In this document: positions 41,086 to 49,876 of the stretch, piece by piece | Position numbering within the stretch: the first letter of the stretch is position 1 | How the letters are laid out: the number at the start of each line of letters is the position of its first letter | Program-made: the position numbers and the translations under genes | Notes under the pieces: generated by a model | Told to the model about the DNA's origin: nothing | What the model saw: the letters and a program-made list of their open reading frames with translations, nothing else | Database searches by the model: none | NCBI GenBank assembly: GCA_027317645.1 | Contig: DAHVQS010000001.1 | Span: 1-64,000 of the forward strand | Reading direction: 5' to 3' | DNA length: 64,000 nt | DNA from: Paenalcaligenes sp021793095 | Lineage (GTDB): Bacteria > Pseudomonadota > Gammaproteobacteria > Burkholderiales > Burkholderiaceae_B

Positions 41086-43235
41086 TCGGCAAGCTTTGAG
41101 ATATCAGCAGTTAAATTCATGACCTCATAGAGCTCGGATAACAGCGCCAAGCGGTTGTGGCGCAGCGCGAGATCCTCGTCCATTACCATGACCTCATCAA
41201 AGAATTGATCGACCGCCTCTTTGGCTTGGGCCATGGTGCTGAGGCTTTCTGTAAAGTCCAGCGCCTCAAATTGGCGGCGTGCCTGCGGGGCCAACTCTTG
41301 GATGCGTTGTGCCAGCGCCTGTTCGGCAGGTTCTTTGAGAAGCGTCGCATCAAGGCGCAGAGGCTCTTGAGGGGCTTTTTGCAAAATATTGCTAATGCGC
41401 TTGTTGGTGGCGGCTAGGCTGTCGGCCTCGGGGCGCTGTGCAAAATCTTGGCAGGCGGCAATACGCGCAGGCACCTGCTCTAGTGGAGGACGAGTGCTCA
41501 AGACGGCCTCAACCACGGCACGGGCTGTGTGTTGTACCAATGCATTGCGATAGCGCTCATAGATAAAGGTGCACACCTCTTGGGTAGTGTTTTCAGCCAA
41601 TAACTCATCAGCGTAGCCCTGCGCTGCAAAGTCCAACAGAGCATTCAGATCCAACTGATGGGTCTTGAAAAAGCCCCCAGCTTGGAGCTGCTCGTAGGCA
41701 CTGATCAGACCCAAAGCGGCACGGCGCAGCGCATAGGGATCGCGCTCGCCCGTGGGGGCCAGACCGATGCCCCAAATACCGACCAATGTATCCACGCGCT
41801 CGGCGATGAATAAAATGGCAGCAATGAGATGGGCCTGATCAACAGGCTGCTGGATACGCAGCGCATATTGCTGTTGCAAGGCGGTACATACCTCGGCGGG
41901 CTCGCCATCTGCTGCCGCATAATAGCCGCCGATAATGCCTTGTAGCTCGGGGAACTCACCCACCATTTGGGTATTTAAATCGGCTTTTGCCAAAAGGGCA
42001 GCTCGGTCTGCTAATTGTTCATCCGCCCCTAAGTGCTGAGCAATATAAGTGCTCAGGCGGCGCAAGCGCTGGACGCGATCATATTGGCTGCCCAGTTTGT
42101 TGTGATAGACGCTTTGATGCAGACTGTCGACCCGGTCTAGCAATGATTGTTGGCGGTCTGTCTCATAGAAGAAGCGGGCATCTGCGAGGCGCGGGCGCAC
42201 CACGCGCTCGTTGCCCTCGATGATGTTGGCGGGGTCATCGAGCTGCATGTTGCTGACAATCAAGAAACGATGCGTGAGCTGTTTGGTGTTGGCATCAAAG
42301 AGGGGGAAGTAACGTTGATGCAAGCGCATGGCCAAAATCAGACACTCTGCGGGCACCTCGAGGAACTCAGGGTCAAAGCTACCCACATAAACAGTGGGGT
42401 GCTCGACTAATGCGGTCACCTCGTCCAACAGGGCCTCGACCTCGGGATCCTGTGGATCAGGGCTAAGTACAGCACCATGCTCGGCACACAGCGCATTGAG
42501 TTGCTCTGCAATTTGTGCCCTGCGCAAGGCAAAAGAAGCCACCACCCGACCCTGATCGAGCAGGGTGGAGGCGTAGTCTTGGGCATGTTCAAAACGGACG
42601 GGCTCGGTGGCCATAAAACGATGACCCTGGGTTTCTTGGCCGGCAGTTAATCCTAGAACGGCAGCATCCAATGGTTGATCCCCCCATAGGACGACCAAGC
42701 CATGTGCAGGGCGCACAAAGCGCACACTGGTTTGTCCATCGGCGAGCTGATAGCGCATGACCTTGGGAATGGGCAGGTGATTCAGACTGTACTCTATAGC
42801 CTCTTGGACAGTGTCCTTGAGGGTGGCACCTGCTGCACTGCCCACCGCAAAGAGAAACTCTTGTTTGCCGTGCGCCTCGCGGACCAAGTCATCGAGTTGT
42901 AAATGGTCCAGCCCTTTGGAGGCGAGGCGTTTTTTCAGCGGCTCAGTCATTTGGCCGGCATCATCAATACCGACTTGTACAGGCATCAACCTTTCTTTGA
43001 AATCTTGATCGGGGGCTTGTGCAGGGACGTCATGAATTAACACTGCCAGACGACGTGGCGTGGCATAGGTGTCAAACTGAGGTTGTGTGCCGAGCAGGTG
43101 CTTTTGCTGCAAGACATGGACAATCCCTTGGGCAAAGGCCTGGCCCAGCTTGGGTAATGCCTTTGGGGGGAGCTCCTCGGTGAGCAGTTCAATCAATAGG
43201 GGTTCAGTATGATCAGTAGACTGGGCGTGATGCAT
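41082..43235 (-). CDS. glyS: Glycine--tRNA ligase beta subunit
   Basis: GlyS is the large subunit of the bacterial alpha2-beta2 glycyl-tRNA synthetase and provides tRNA binding. The 717-residue protein has the N-terminal LLIELLTEELPPKALPKL, the central RHRFMA-type substrate region (TQGHRFMATEPV), LEVPAECLILAMRLHQRYFPLFD, and IAERVDTLVGIWGIGLAPTG. The C-terminal anticodon-binding part is FFDEVMVMDEDLALRHNRLALL. Length is near E. coli GlyS (689). Start shares one base with the glyQ stop (TAATG), giving coupled synthesis of the two subunits. Confidence 0.97.
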   Translation of the reverse strand: MHHAQSTDHTEPLLIELLTEELPPKALPKLGQAFAQGIVHVLQQKHLLGTQPQFDTYATPRRLAVLIHDVPAQAPDQDFKERLMPVQVGIDDAGQMTEPLKKRLASKGLDHLQLDDLVREAHGKQEFLFAVGSAAGATLKDTVQEAIEYSLNHLPIPKVMRYQLADGQTSVRFVRPAHGLVVLWGDQPLDAAVLGLTAGQETQGHRFMATEPVRFEHAQDYASTLLDQGRVVASFALRRAQIAEQLNALCAEHGAVLSPDPQDPEVEALLDEVTALVEHPTVYVGSFDPEFLEVPAECLILAMRLHQRYFPLFDANTKQLTHRFLIVSNMQLDDPANIIEGNERVVRPRLADARFFYETDRQQSLLDRVDSLHQSVYHNKLGSQYDRVQRLRRLSTYIAQHLGADEQLADRAALLAKADLNTQMVGEFPELQGIIGGYYAAADGEPAEVCTALQQQYALRIQQPVDQAHLIAAILFIAERVDTLVGIWGIGLAPTGERDPYALRRAALGLISAYEQLQAGGFFKTHQLDLNALLDFAAQGYADELLAENTTQEVCTFIYERYRNALVQHTARAVVEAVLSTRPPLEQVPARIAACQDFAQRPEADSLAATNKRISNILQKAPQEPLRLDATLLKEPAEQALAQRIQELAPQARRQFEALDFTESLSTMAQAKEAVDQFFDEVMVMDEDLALRHNRLALLSELYEVMNLTADISKLAE

Positions 43236-44140
43236 TAGACCGTCTCCGCAGAAGTTGAGTGCAACAAAGGAAAGCCAAGCGCTTTGCGAGAATCATAATA
43301 GGCTTGTGCGACCGCACGAGACAACGCACGGATACGTCCAATGTAAGCAGCACGTTCGGTCACACTAATGGCACCGCGGGCGTCTAGTAAATTAAAAGTA
43401 TGGGCAGCTTTTAAGGTCTGCTCATAAGCCGGTAAAGGCAAGGGGATTTCGAGCAGTCGTTGGGCCTCATGCTCGTGATTAGCAAAGTGCTTAAAGAGCA
43501 TGTCGGTATCTGCATACTCAAAGTTAAATTTGGATTGCTCGACCTCGTTTTGATGGAAAACATCACGGTAGTAGATGTTTTTGCCATCGGGTGTGCGGGT
43601 CCAGACCAGGTCATAAACGCTTTCTACTCGCTGTAGGTACATGGCCAAACGCTCTAGACCGTAGGTAATCTCACCGGTCGCCGGGACACAATCGAGGCCC
43701 CCCACCTGTTGAAAATAGGTAAATTGGGTGATTTCCATGCCGTTGAGCCAGATTTCCCACCCGAGGCCCCAAGCCCCCAAGGTAGGGTTTTCCCAGTCAT
43801 CCTCAACAAAGCGGATGTCATGCTCTTGTGCATTGATGCCCAAAGCAGTCAAAGAATCAAGATAAACATCCACCATATCGCGTGGGGCCGGTTTCAGCAC
43901 GACCTGGTATTGATAATAGTGTTGCAAGCGATTGGGATTGTCGCCATAGCGTCCATCGGCAGGACGGCGTGAAGGCTGGACATAGGCGGCATGCCAAGGC
44001 TCAGGGCCGATGGCGCGCAAAAAGGTCGCTGTGTGCGAGGTGCCAGCGCCTACCTCCATGTCATAGGGCTGTAGCAGCGTACAACCATGTTTGTCCCAGT
44101 ACTGATGAAGTTTTAAAGTGATTTCCTGAAAGGTGAGCAT
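43235..44140 (-). CDS. glyQ: Glycine--tRNA ligase alpha subunit
   Basis: GlyQ carries the catalytic centre for glycine activation. The 301-residue protein is almost invariant in family motifs: LTFQEITLKLHQYWDKHGC at the N-terminus, LQPYDMEVGAGTSHTATFLR, YVQPSRRPADGRYGDNPNRL, and GLGWEIWLNGMEITQFTYFQ. It is first in its run, divergent from the fumarase gene across 126 bases that contain a 9-base direct repeat and a candidate -10 (TAAAAT) on the minus strand. Confidence 0.97.
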   Translation of the reverse strand: MLTFQEITLKLHQYWDKHGCTLLQPYDMEVGAGTSHTATFLRAIGPEPWHAAYVQPSRRPADGRYGDNPNRLQHYYQYQVVLKPAPRDMVDVYLDSLTALGINAQEHDIRFVEDDWENPTLGAWGLGWEIWLNGMEITQFTYFQQVGGLDCVPATGEITYGLERLAMYLQRVESVYDLVWTRTPDGKNIYYRDVFHQNEVEQSKFNFEYADTDMLFKHFANHEHEAQRLLEIPLPLPAYEQTLKAAHTFNLLDARGAISVTERAAYIGRIRALSRAVAQAYYDSRKALGFPLLHSTSAETV

Positions 44141-44153
44141 TGTCTCGCCAAAA

Positions 44154-44184
44154 TTTAGCAGATAAAAACACCCATTTTAGCAGA
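44154..44184. repeat. Direct repeat TTTAGCAGA upstream of glyQ
   Basis: The 9-mer occurs at 44154-44162 and 44176-44184, start to start 22 bases, i.e. about two DNA turns, on the same face. It lies in the glyQ 5' region on the minus strand and might be paired binding sites; its AT-rich nature makes chance possible. Confidence 0.4.
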
Positions 44185-44266
44185 AATAATGAGTGTTCCC
44201 GCGAATTCAGTCACGACTTTAGAGGTATCATTAAAAAATGGATGAGTAGTTTCAAAAGGGTTTTTT

Positions 44267-45793
44267 ATGAAAACAACGATTATTAAGGCAGAAGATTTAA
44301 TTCAATCCATCGCGGATGCAGTGCAATACATCAGCTATTACCATCCCACTGACTTTATTGAACACTTGAGTCAGGCATACGACCGTGAGGAAAGTCCCGC
44401 GGCCCGAGATGCCTTAGCACAAATTTTGAGCAATTCACGGATGAGCGCTTTTGGTCATCGCCCCATGTGTCAGGATACGGGGGTGGTCAATATTTTTATG
44501 GAAATTGGCATGGGCGTGCGCTTTGACAGTGACTTGAGTTTGCAAGCGCTGTGTGATGAGGGGGTGCGCCAGGGCTATCTCAATGCAGATAATCCCCTGC
44601 GTGCTTCAGTGGTTGCGGATCCTATCTTTGAGCGCAAAAACACGCGTGACAATACCCCCTGTATGTTGCAAATCAGTTTGGTGCCGGGGCATCAGGTACA
44701 TTTACATGTGTCTGCCAAAGGTGGAGGCTCTGAAAATAAAGCACATTTTGCCATGCTCAATCCCAGCGATTCACTGGTTGATTGGGTACTCGAAACCGTG
44801 CCTCAGATGGGGGCGGGTTGGTGTCCGCCGGGGATTTTAGGAATTGGGGTAGGGGGGTCTGCCGATAAGGCCATGCTGCTGGCCAAAGAGTCCTTATCTG
44901 AGCCGTTGGATATGTTGGATTTATTGGCAAAAGGCCCTCAAAGCAAACTAGATGAGCTACGTCTGCATCTGTATGAGCGCATTAATGCTTTGGGGATTGG
45001 GGCCCAAGGACTCGGCGGGTTGAGTACGGTACTGGACGTTAAAATAAAAACATTCCCAACACATGCGGCATCCAAGCCTGTGGCGTTGATTCCAAACTGC
45101 GCAGCCACCCGTCATGTGGAATTTGTATTAGATGGGACAGGGCCTGTTGAGCTCACCCCACCAGCGCCCGAGACATGGCCCGATGTAGAGTGGGCTCCCG
45201 ATGAGCAAAAATCACAGCGCGTTAATCTTGATGAGCTCACCCCTGAGCAGGTGGCGCAGTGGCAGCCCGGGCAAACGTTACTGCTGTCAGGGCGCTTATT
45301 GACGGGGCGTGATGCGGCCCATAAACGGATTCAGCAAATGCTCGCCAACGGCGAACCATTGCCGGTGGATTTTACCAACAGGGTGATTTACTACGTCGGG
45401 CCTGTTGACCCTGTGGGCGATGAGGCGGTGGGGCCTGCTGGGCCCACCACAGCCACACGGATGGATGCATTTACCGAAATGATGTTGGGTGAGACCGGGT
45501 TGATTGCAATGATTGGCAAAGCAGAGCGCGGTCCCCAAACGGTAGAGACTATCAAAAAGCATCAGTCAGCTTATTTGATTGCGGTCGGCGGGGCTGCCTA
45601 TCTGGTCTCCAAGGCCATCCGTAAAGCGCGTGTGGTGGCCTTTGAGGATTTGGGGATGGAGGCCATTTACGAGTTTGAGGTCCACGACATGCCTGTGACC
45701 GTCGCCGTTGATGGGCGTGGCGAGTCGGTGCATGTGAGCGGACCTGCGCAATGGCGTAAAGAAACTCCAGACCTCCCGATTATGCCCGTTTAA
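44267..45793 (+). CDS. Class I fumarate hydratase (iron-sulfur type)
   Basis: This enzyme interconverts fumarate and malate in the TCA cycle using a [4Fe-4S] cluster. The 508-residue single chain joins the alpha-type region (RPMCQDTGVVNIFMEIG with a cluster Cys; GGGSENKAHFAML; IPNCAATRHVEF with another Cys) with the beta-type region. The beta part includes GRLLTGRDAAHKRIQ, YYVGPVDPVGDEAVGPAGPTTATRMD and MIGKAERG. Size and arrangement match E. coli FumA/FumB (548). The ATG has AAAGGG about six bases upstream. It is oxygen-sensitive in known members. FumA versus FumB cannot be distinguished. Convergent with the reductase gene. Confidence 0.93.
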   Translation: MKTTIIKAEDLIQSIADAVQYISYYHPTDFIEHLSQAYDREESPAARDALAQILSNSRMSAFGHRPMCQDTGVVNIFMEIGMGVRFDSDLSLQALCDEGVRQGYLNADNPLRASVVADPIFERKNTRDNTPCMLQISLVPGHQVHLHVSAKGGGSENKAHFAMLNPSDSLVDWVLETVPQMGAGWCPPGILGIGVGGSADKAMLLAKESLSEPLDMLDLLAKGPQSKLDELRLHLYERINALGIGAQGLGGLSTVLDVKIKTFPTHAASKPVALIPNCAATRHVEFVLDGTGPVELTPPAPETWPDVEWAPDEQKSQRVNLDELTPEQVAQWQPGQTLLLSGRLLTGRDAAHKRIQQMLANGEPLPVDFTNRVIYYVGPVDPVGDEAVGPAGPTTATRMDAFTEMMLGETGLIAMIGKAERGPQTVETIKKHQSAYLIAVGGAAYLVSKAIRKARVVAFEDLGMEAIYEFEVHDMPVTVAVDGRGESVHVSGPAQWRKETPDLPIMPV

Positions 45794-45810
45794 GCTTGGG
45801 CAATAGGTCC

Positions 45811-46554
45811 TTAGTACAGATGCTGGCCGCCGTTGACGGGCATATTGGCACCGGTAATAAAGGCGGCCGCATCGCTGACTAAAAAGCCGACCATGGCTGC
45901 GATTTCCTCAGGTTTACCCAGTCGGCCCATGGGGATTTCCGTGAGGATGTGTTGCTCAAGCGTTTCCTGAGGGACCTCTGCCACCATAGGAGAGTCAATA
46001 TAGCCAGGGGAAACGGCATTGACCGTGATCCCTTTGCGGGCGGTTTCCAAGGCTAGGGCTTTGGTAAACCCGTAAATCCCTGATTTAGCAGCTGAATAGT
46101 TGGTTTGCCCAAAAGCGCCTTTGCTGCCATTGACCGATGAAATGTTCACAATACGGCCCCAGCCCTTTTCCAGCATGGGCTCAAGCAGGGGTTGGGTCAT
46201 GTTAAACATCGAGTCAAGGTTGGTGCGTAGCACCTCTTGCCATTGTTGCAGGCTCATTTTGCGTAGGGTGGCATCGCGGGTGATGCCTGCGCTGTTGACC
46301 AAAATATCGATGTGATGGCCATCGCCGTGTATTTTTTCCACACAAGCACGGGCAGCGTCGCAATCAGCCACATCGACGGCATAGCCATCAAATTCATAGC
46401 CATCTGCCGATTGGGTGCTTTGCCAAGAGGTGAAATCTTCGGCAGGGTAGTACCCGACCAGCACACGATGACCTTGGTCATGTAGTTGTCGAGCGATGGC
46501 AGTGCCAATGCAGCCCAGGCCTCCGGTCACAAAAGCGATTCGTTGAGAGGACAT
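45811..46554 (-). CDS. phbB: Acetoacetyl-CoA reductase (PhbB-type SDR)
   Basis: PhbB reduces acetoacetyl-CoA to (R)-3-hydroxybutyryl-CoA with NADPH for polyhydroxybutyrate. The 247-residue short-chain dehydrogenase has the cofactor loop VTGGLGCIGTAIARQL, LVNSAGITRD, and the catalytic Ser-Tyr-Lys in ISSVNGSKGAFGQTNYSAAKSG. NAVSPGYIDSPMV and NMPVNGGQHLY follow, the latter typical of PhbB. phaC and phaA are not adjacent. FabG-like activity remains possible, since these enzymes are closely related. folK is the next gene upstream on the same strand, ending 11 bases before this start. Confidence 0.85.
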   Translation of the reverse strand: MSSQRIAFVTGGLGCIGTAIARQLHDQGHRVLVGYYPAEDFTSWQSTQSADGYEFDGYAVDVADCDAARACVEKIHGDGHHIDILVNSAGITRDATLRKMSLQQWQEVLRTNLDSMFNMTQPLLEPMLEKGWGRIVNISSVNGSKGAFGQTNYSAAKSGIYGFTKALALETARKGITVNAVSPGYIDSPMVAEVPQETLEQHILTEIPMGRLGKPEEIAAMVGFLVSDAAAFITGANMPVNGGQHLY

Positions 46555-46564
46555 GAAGTTTTCC

Positions 46565-47056
46565 TTATGGGTTGATCAAGAGTTCATTAATAGGGGTGAT
46601 GGCCTGGTCGCTGCACTGAGCGATCAAACAGCCAATTGCGCCCTGTTCAAGCTGCATCTCGGGGGCAATATCTGCCAAAGGCATGAGCACAAAGGCCCTG
46701 AGATGCATTCGTGGGTGAGGCACAGTGAGGGTGGGTGTGTGTATGGTGTCGTTGCCGTATAGCAGTAAATCTAGATCGAGCGTGCGCGGCGCATTGGGAT
46801 AGCTGCGCACTCGTCCGTGGATGTTTTCCAGGGACTGCATGTGGGCTAAGAGCTCATGCGCATCGAGCTGAGTATGTAGACTCAAGACGGCATTATAAAA
46901 ATCAGGCCCTGTCGCATCGACAGGGGCACTGCGATAAATACGTGAGCCGGCACCCAGCCGTGTGTGGGGCAAGGTGGCCAACGCATGACTGGCTGCGCGT
47001 AGTGTGTTTAGGGGCGTACCAAGATTGGCACCCAGTGCAATATAGGCAGTGACCAT
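46565..47056 (-). CDS. folK: 2-amino-4-hydroxy-6-hydroxymethyldihydropteridine pyrophosphokinase FolK
   Basis: FolK transfers pyrophosphate from ATP to the pterin before condensation with p-aminobenzoate in folate synthesis. The 163-residue protein has YIALGANLGTPLNTL, the substrate loop RSAPVDATGPDFYNAVL, GRVRSYPNAPRTLDLDLLLYG (metal-binding Asp pair) and VPHPRMHLRAFVLMPLADIAP. It lies directly downstream of pcnB, a pairing common in gamma- and beta-proteobacteria, 20 bases apart. Confidence 0.96.
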   Translation of the reverse strand: MVTAYIALGANLGTPLNTLRAASHALATLPHTRLGAGSRIYRSAPVDATGPDFYNAVLSLHTQLDAHELLAHMQSLENIHGRVRSYPNAPRTLDLDLLLYGNDTIHTPTLTVPHPRMHLRAFVLMPLADIAPEMQLEQGAIGCLIAQCSDQAITPINELLINP

Positions 47057-47076
47057 GAGAGGATGCTCGCAGGGGG

Positions 47077-48423
47077 TTAGTTGTTTTGTGGATTGCTCTT
47101 TGGGGTGTTGCGCCTGCGTCCGCGTCTTCTGCGACGACGCGCGGTTTTGCGTGCTGGGGCACGCTGGGCGATCATCTCAGCGCGGGTATCGTAGTTGCCG
47201 TTGGCTAAATCCATCCACCACTGGGCTTGAACACTATCGAATTCACGTGTGGCCGCGCGCAGCTGTAGAAAATCCACAGCCGCTCGAAAGCGGGGCTGCT
47301 CGACCATTCGCCAAATCGCGCGGTTGCTGACCCGATGAAAGCGAGCTTGCATGAACCAAATTTCGCGCATGTCTGATTGGAAGCGGCGTTGAATCGCTAT
47401 TTCGGTTGCATATTCATCGAGTACTCGCGCGCAAGCGTTGGCCATGGCGGGTATGGGTGGGACGCCGTTGTCCTGCTCGGTTTGCCATAATTGGCGGACC
47501 AGTGGCCACAGTAAGGCAGCAAACAAAAAACTGGGGCTAATAGATTGCCCGGTGCGTACGCGATGGTCAGTACGCTCAAAGGCCAGATCTAAAAAGCGGG
47601 CGCCTTCTTCCTGTGCATATATTTTTGGAAAAACCGAAAAGATATATTTGATTAAGCCCTCGCTGTCTAATTGCTTTAAACAGGCCATGGCCTGACCGCA
47701 GCTCAGCAATTTAATGGCCTCATCAAAACGGCGCGAAGTGGGCACGTTGTCTATTAGATGGGCCAGTTTTTTGATGGGCGCATGGGTGTTTGGAGCGATT
47801 TTGGCATCGAGTTTGGCGGCAAAACGAATGGCGCGTAGCATGCGCACCGGGTCTTCGCGAAAACGGGTTTCGGCATCGCCAATAATGCGCACGACCTGGT
47901 TTTTGAGATCCTCTACACCCTGATGGAAATCAATCACCTCTTGGGTGCGCGGGTCATAGTACAGGGCATTAAAGGTAAAATCGCGTCGCGCAGCATCATC
48001 GCGCAGGGTGCCGTAGACATTGTCACGCAAAATCCGCCCGTGTTGGTCGGTCTGATGTCCCTGATTAGAGGCTGCCCTAAAGGTAGATGTCTCGATCACC
48101 TCGCGGCCAAAGACCACATGCACGAGTTTAAAGCGGCGGCCAATAATAAAGGCACGACGAAAAAGCGGCCGAATTTGTTCTGGGGTGGCATTGGTGGCCA
48201 CGTCAAAATCTTTGGGCGGTATGCCAACCAATAGATCGCGCACGGCTCCGCCGACCACATATGCCTCAAAGCCATGGTCCTGCAGTACCTCGCAGACTTT
48301 GATGGCATGACGGGAGACGTGGCGTTTATTTATTTTGTGTTCATCGGCTGCTATACGCAAAGGGGTAGAGGAATTGGGTTTCAAAACACGTCGAATGAAA
48401 TTTTTTATTCTTCGGGTCAACAT
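47077..48423 (-). CDS. pcnB: Poly(A) polymerase I
   Basis: PcnB adds 3' poly(A) tails that promote RNA decay. The 448-residue protein belongs to the class II nucleotidyltransferases. It has the nucleotide-binding GG and metal-binding Asp pair in YVVGGAVRDLLVGIPPKDFDV, then RPLFRRAFIIGRRFKLVHV, RRDFTFNALYYD and EDPVRMLRAIRFAAKLD. It has the extended C-terminus of PcnB with a very basic end (RKTARRRRRRGRRR), probably for RNA binding. Those features favour poly(A) polymerase over the CCA-adding enzyme. folK follows. Confidence 0.94.
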   Translation of the reverse strand: MLTRRIKNFIRRVLKPNSSTPLRIAADEHKINKRHVSRHAIKVCEVLQDHGFEAYVVGGAVRDLLVGIPPKDFDVATNATPEQIRPLFRRAFIIGRRFKLVHVVFGREVIETSTFRAASNQGHQTDQHGRILRDNVYGTLRDDAARRDFTFNALYYDPRTQEVIDFHQGVEDLKNQVVRIIGDAETRFREDPVRMLRAIRFAAKLDAKIAPNTHAPIKKLAHLIDNVPTSRRFDEAIKLLSCGQAMACLKQLDSEGLIKYIFSVFPKIYAQEEGARFLDLAFERTDHRVRTGQSISPSFLFAALLWPLVRQLWQTEQDNGVPPIPAMANACARVLDEYATEIAIQRRFQSDMREIWFMQARFHRVSNRAIWRMVEQPRFRAAVDFLQLRAATREFDSVQAQWWMDLANGNYDTRAEMIAQRAPARKTARRRRRRGRRRNTPKSNPQNN

Positions 48424-48429
48424 AAAAGT

Positions 48430-49125
48430 TTATTGGGTTGGGTGCTCGGAAAATAACTCAATGATTTGCCAGTCGTTTTTCTGAGCATGAGCGCGCAGTT
48501 GTGGGCAAGGGTTGGTGGCAACAGGATCGCTGACGATCTCCATCAGCGGCAGGTCATTTATAGAATCACTATAAAACCAAATGCGTTCGAAATCATCTCG
48601 TTGATGGCCTAAATCCGCTAGCCAGGTATCCACACGGGTGATTTTACCTGCTTGATAGCTGGCAATACCTGCAACACGACCCGTGAATTGATCCCCTTGG
48701 CGCTCTGGAATGGTTGCGATCAAATGCTCAACGCCGAGGGCTTGAGCGATGGGTGCAGTGACAAACTCGTTGGTGGCCGTCACAATGGCGCATAAATCAC
48801 CCGCCTGCTGATGTTTTTTGAGCAAGGCACGTGCCTCATCACTGATGGCTGGCAAGATGATTTTTTCCATAAACTCATCGTGCCATTGCTGTAACTGGGC
48901 CATGGGCCGATGCGCGATGAGTCCGAGCATAAACCCAAAGGACTCTTCGGCACTGAGGTTGCCCTCGGTGTAGCGCTGCATCAGCTCGTCATTACGCCGT
49001 AAGGCCGTCTCGGGGTCACCGACATGCCCTGAACGGGCTAAAAAATCTGCCCAATGGTAATCGCTGTCCAGGGGTAAAAGCGTATGGTCTAAATCAAATA
49101 AAGCTAGGTTTTGGGGTTTAGTCAT
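48430..49125 (-). CDS. HAD-IB family phosphatase
   Basis: A 231-residue HAD hydrolase of the SerB-like IB subfamily. Nucleophile motif LFDLDHTLLPLDSD (with the two motif I Asp residues), motif II IVTATNEFVTAPIA, motif III Lys in GKITRVDTWL and motif IV FYSDSINDLPLM are intact. Relatives include phosphoserine phosphatase-like and CicA-type proteins, so the substrate cannot be named. In Bordetella-type genomes it sits between hda and pcnB as here. It overlaps hda by 8 bases and pcnB follows after 6, pointing to one transcript hda - HAD - pcnB - folK - phbB. Confidence 0.88.
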   Translation of the reverse strand: MTKPQNLALFDLDHTLLPLDSDYHWADFLARSGHVGDPETALRRNDELMQRYTEGNLSAEESFGFMLGLIAHRPMAQLQQWHDEFMEKIILPAISDEARALLKKHQQAGDLCAIVTATNEFVTAPIAQALGVEHLIATIPERQGDQFTGRVAGIASYQAGKITRVDTWLADLGHQRDDFERIWFYSDSINDLPLMEIVSDPVATNPCPQLRAHAQKNDWQIIELFSEHPTQ

Positions 49126-49822
49126 TATGTGGTTTATTGGCGGTTTGTTCTGCCAGTAATTGACGTAAAAAAGGAACGGTAATGGCGCGTTTACGCACCA
49201 AAGAATGATGATCTAAAGCATCGACCAGGGCACTGAGCCGACTCATGTTGCGCGAGTAGTGGGTCAGCACCCAACGGATGACCTCGGGGCTTAATTGTAA
49301 ACCACGCGCTTGGGCACGGTTTTGGATGGCCTGTGCCCGTGCGTCATCAGATAGCTGTTCGAGGTAAAAAACGAGATCCCAGGCCAAACGTGTGCGCAAA
49401 TCGTCGCGGATTTCCAAATGCAATGGGGCTTTGGCTCCGGCACTGAGTATGATAAATGCCTGCTTTGAGCCTTGTAGTAAGCGCCAACGATTATAAATAC
49501 CAAACAAAGCACTTTGGGCTGCCGTGTTGAGCAAATCAACATCGTCAATGGCCAGCAATGTAGGCAGTGGGGTGTCATCTTGGGTAAAACGCAACAGCTG
49601 TGCCGAAGGAGTAAATGCACTAAAGTAGAGCCCTTGGTGGGCCTCAGCCATTGCCTTGAGCAGATGGGTGCGGCCCACGCCCTGTGGGCCCCACAGATAA
49701 ATGGCACGCCCTGGCGAGCACTCGTGTAATGCGGCCAGTGCCTGTTGGTTGGTGCCGACAACGTAGTTAGCGAGGGTCGGCTGAGGGGCTGGGGAAATAT
49801 CCAGAATCAATTGTTGGTGCAT
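49118..49822 (-). CDS. hda: DnaA regulatory inactivator Hda
   Basis: Hda binds the DNA-loaded sliding clamp and stimulates ATP hydrolysis by DnaA, stopping re-initiation. The protein begins MHQQLILDISP, and QLIL fits the QL.L clamp-binding pattern at the same place as in E. coli Hda. The AAA+ core follows: LWGPQGVGRTHLLKA (Walker A, degenerate), LLAIDDVDLL (Walker B), DDLRTRLAW (arginine finger region). A TTG at 49843 would add seven residues; the ATG at 49822 places the clamp motif at the extreme N-terminus, so I prefer it (234 residues). Divergent from purM with 54 bases between. Confidence 0.9.
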   Translation of the reverse strand: MHQQLILDISPAPQPTLANYVVGTNQQALAALHECSPGRAIYLWGPQGVGRTHLLKAMAEAHQGLYFSAFTPSAQLLRFTQDDTPLPTLLAIDDVDLLNTAAQSALFGIYNRWRLLQGSKQAFIILSAGAKAPLHLEIRDDLRTRLAWDLVFYLEQLSDDARAQAIQNRAQARGLQLSPEVIRWVLTHYSRNMSRLSALVDALDHHSLVRKRAITVPFLRQLLAEQTANKPHND

Positions 49823-49876
49823 GTGTCGTACAATTCTATCCAACTTGGTATTTTTTTACATCCCATGGCAAGGCTC

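Noticed and set aside
49745..49876. 44-residue N-terminal extension of PurM
   Set aside because: The extension lies over hda in antisense and is not protein-like; the start at 49877 matches the family and has a spaced AAGG.
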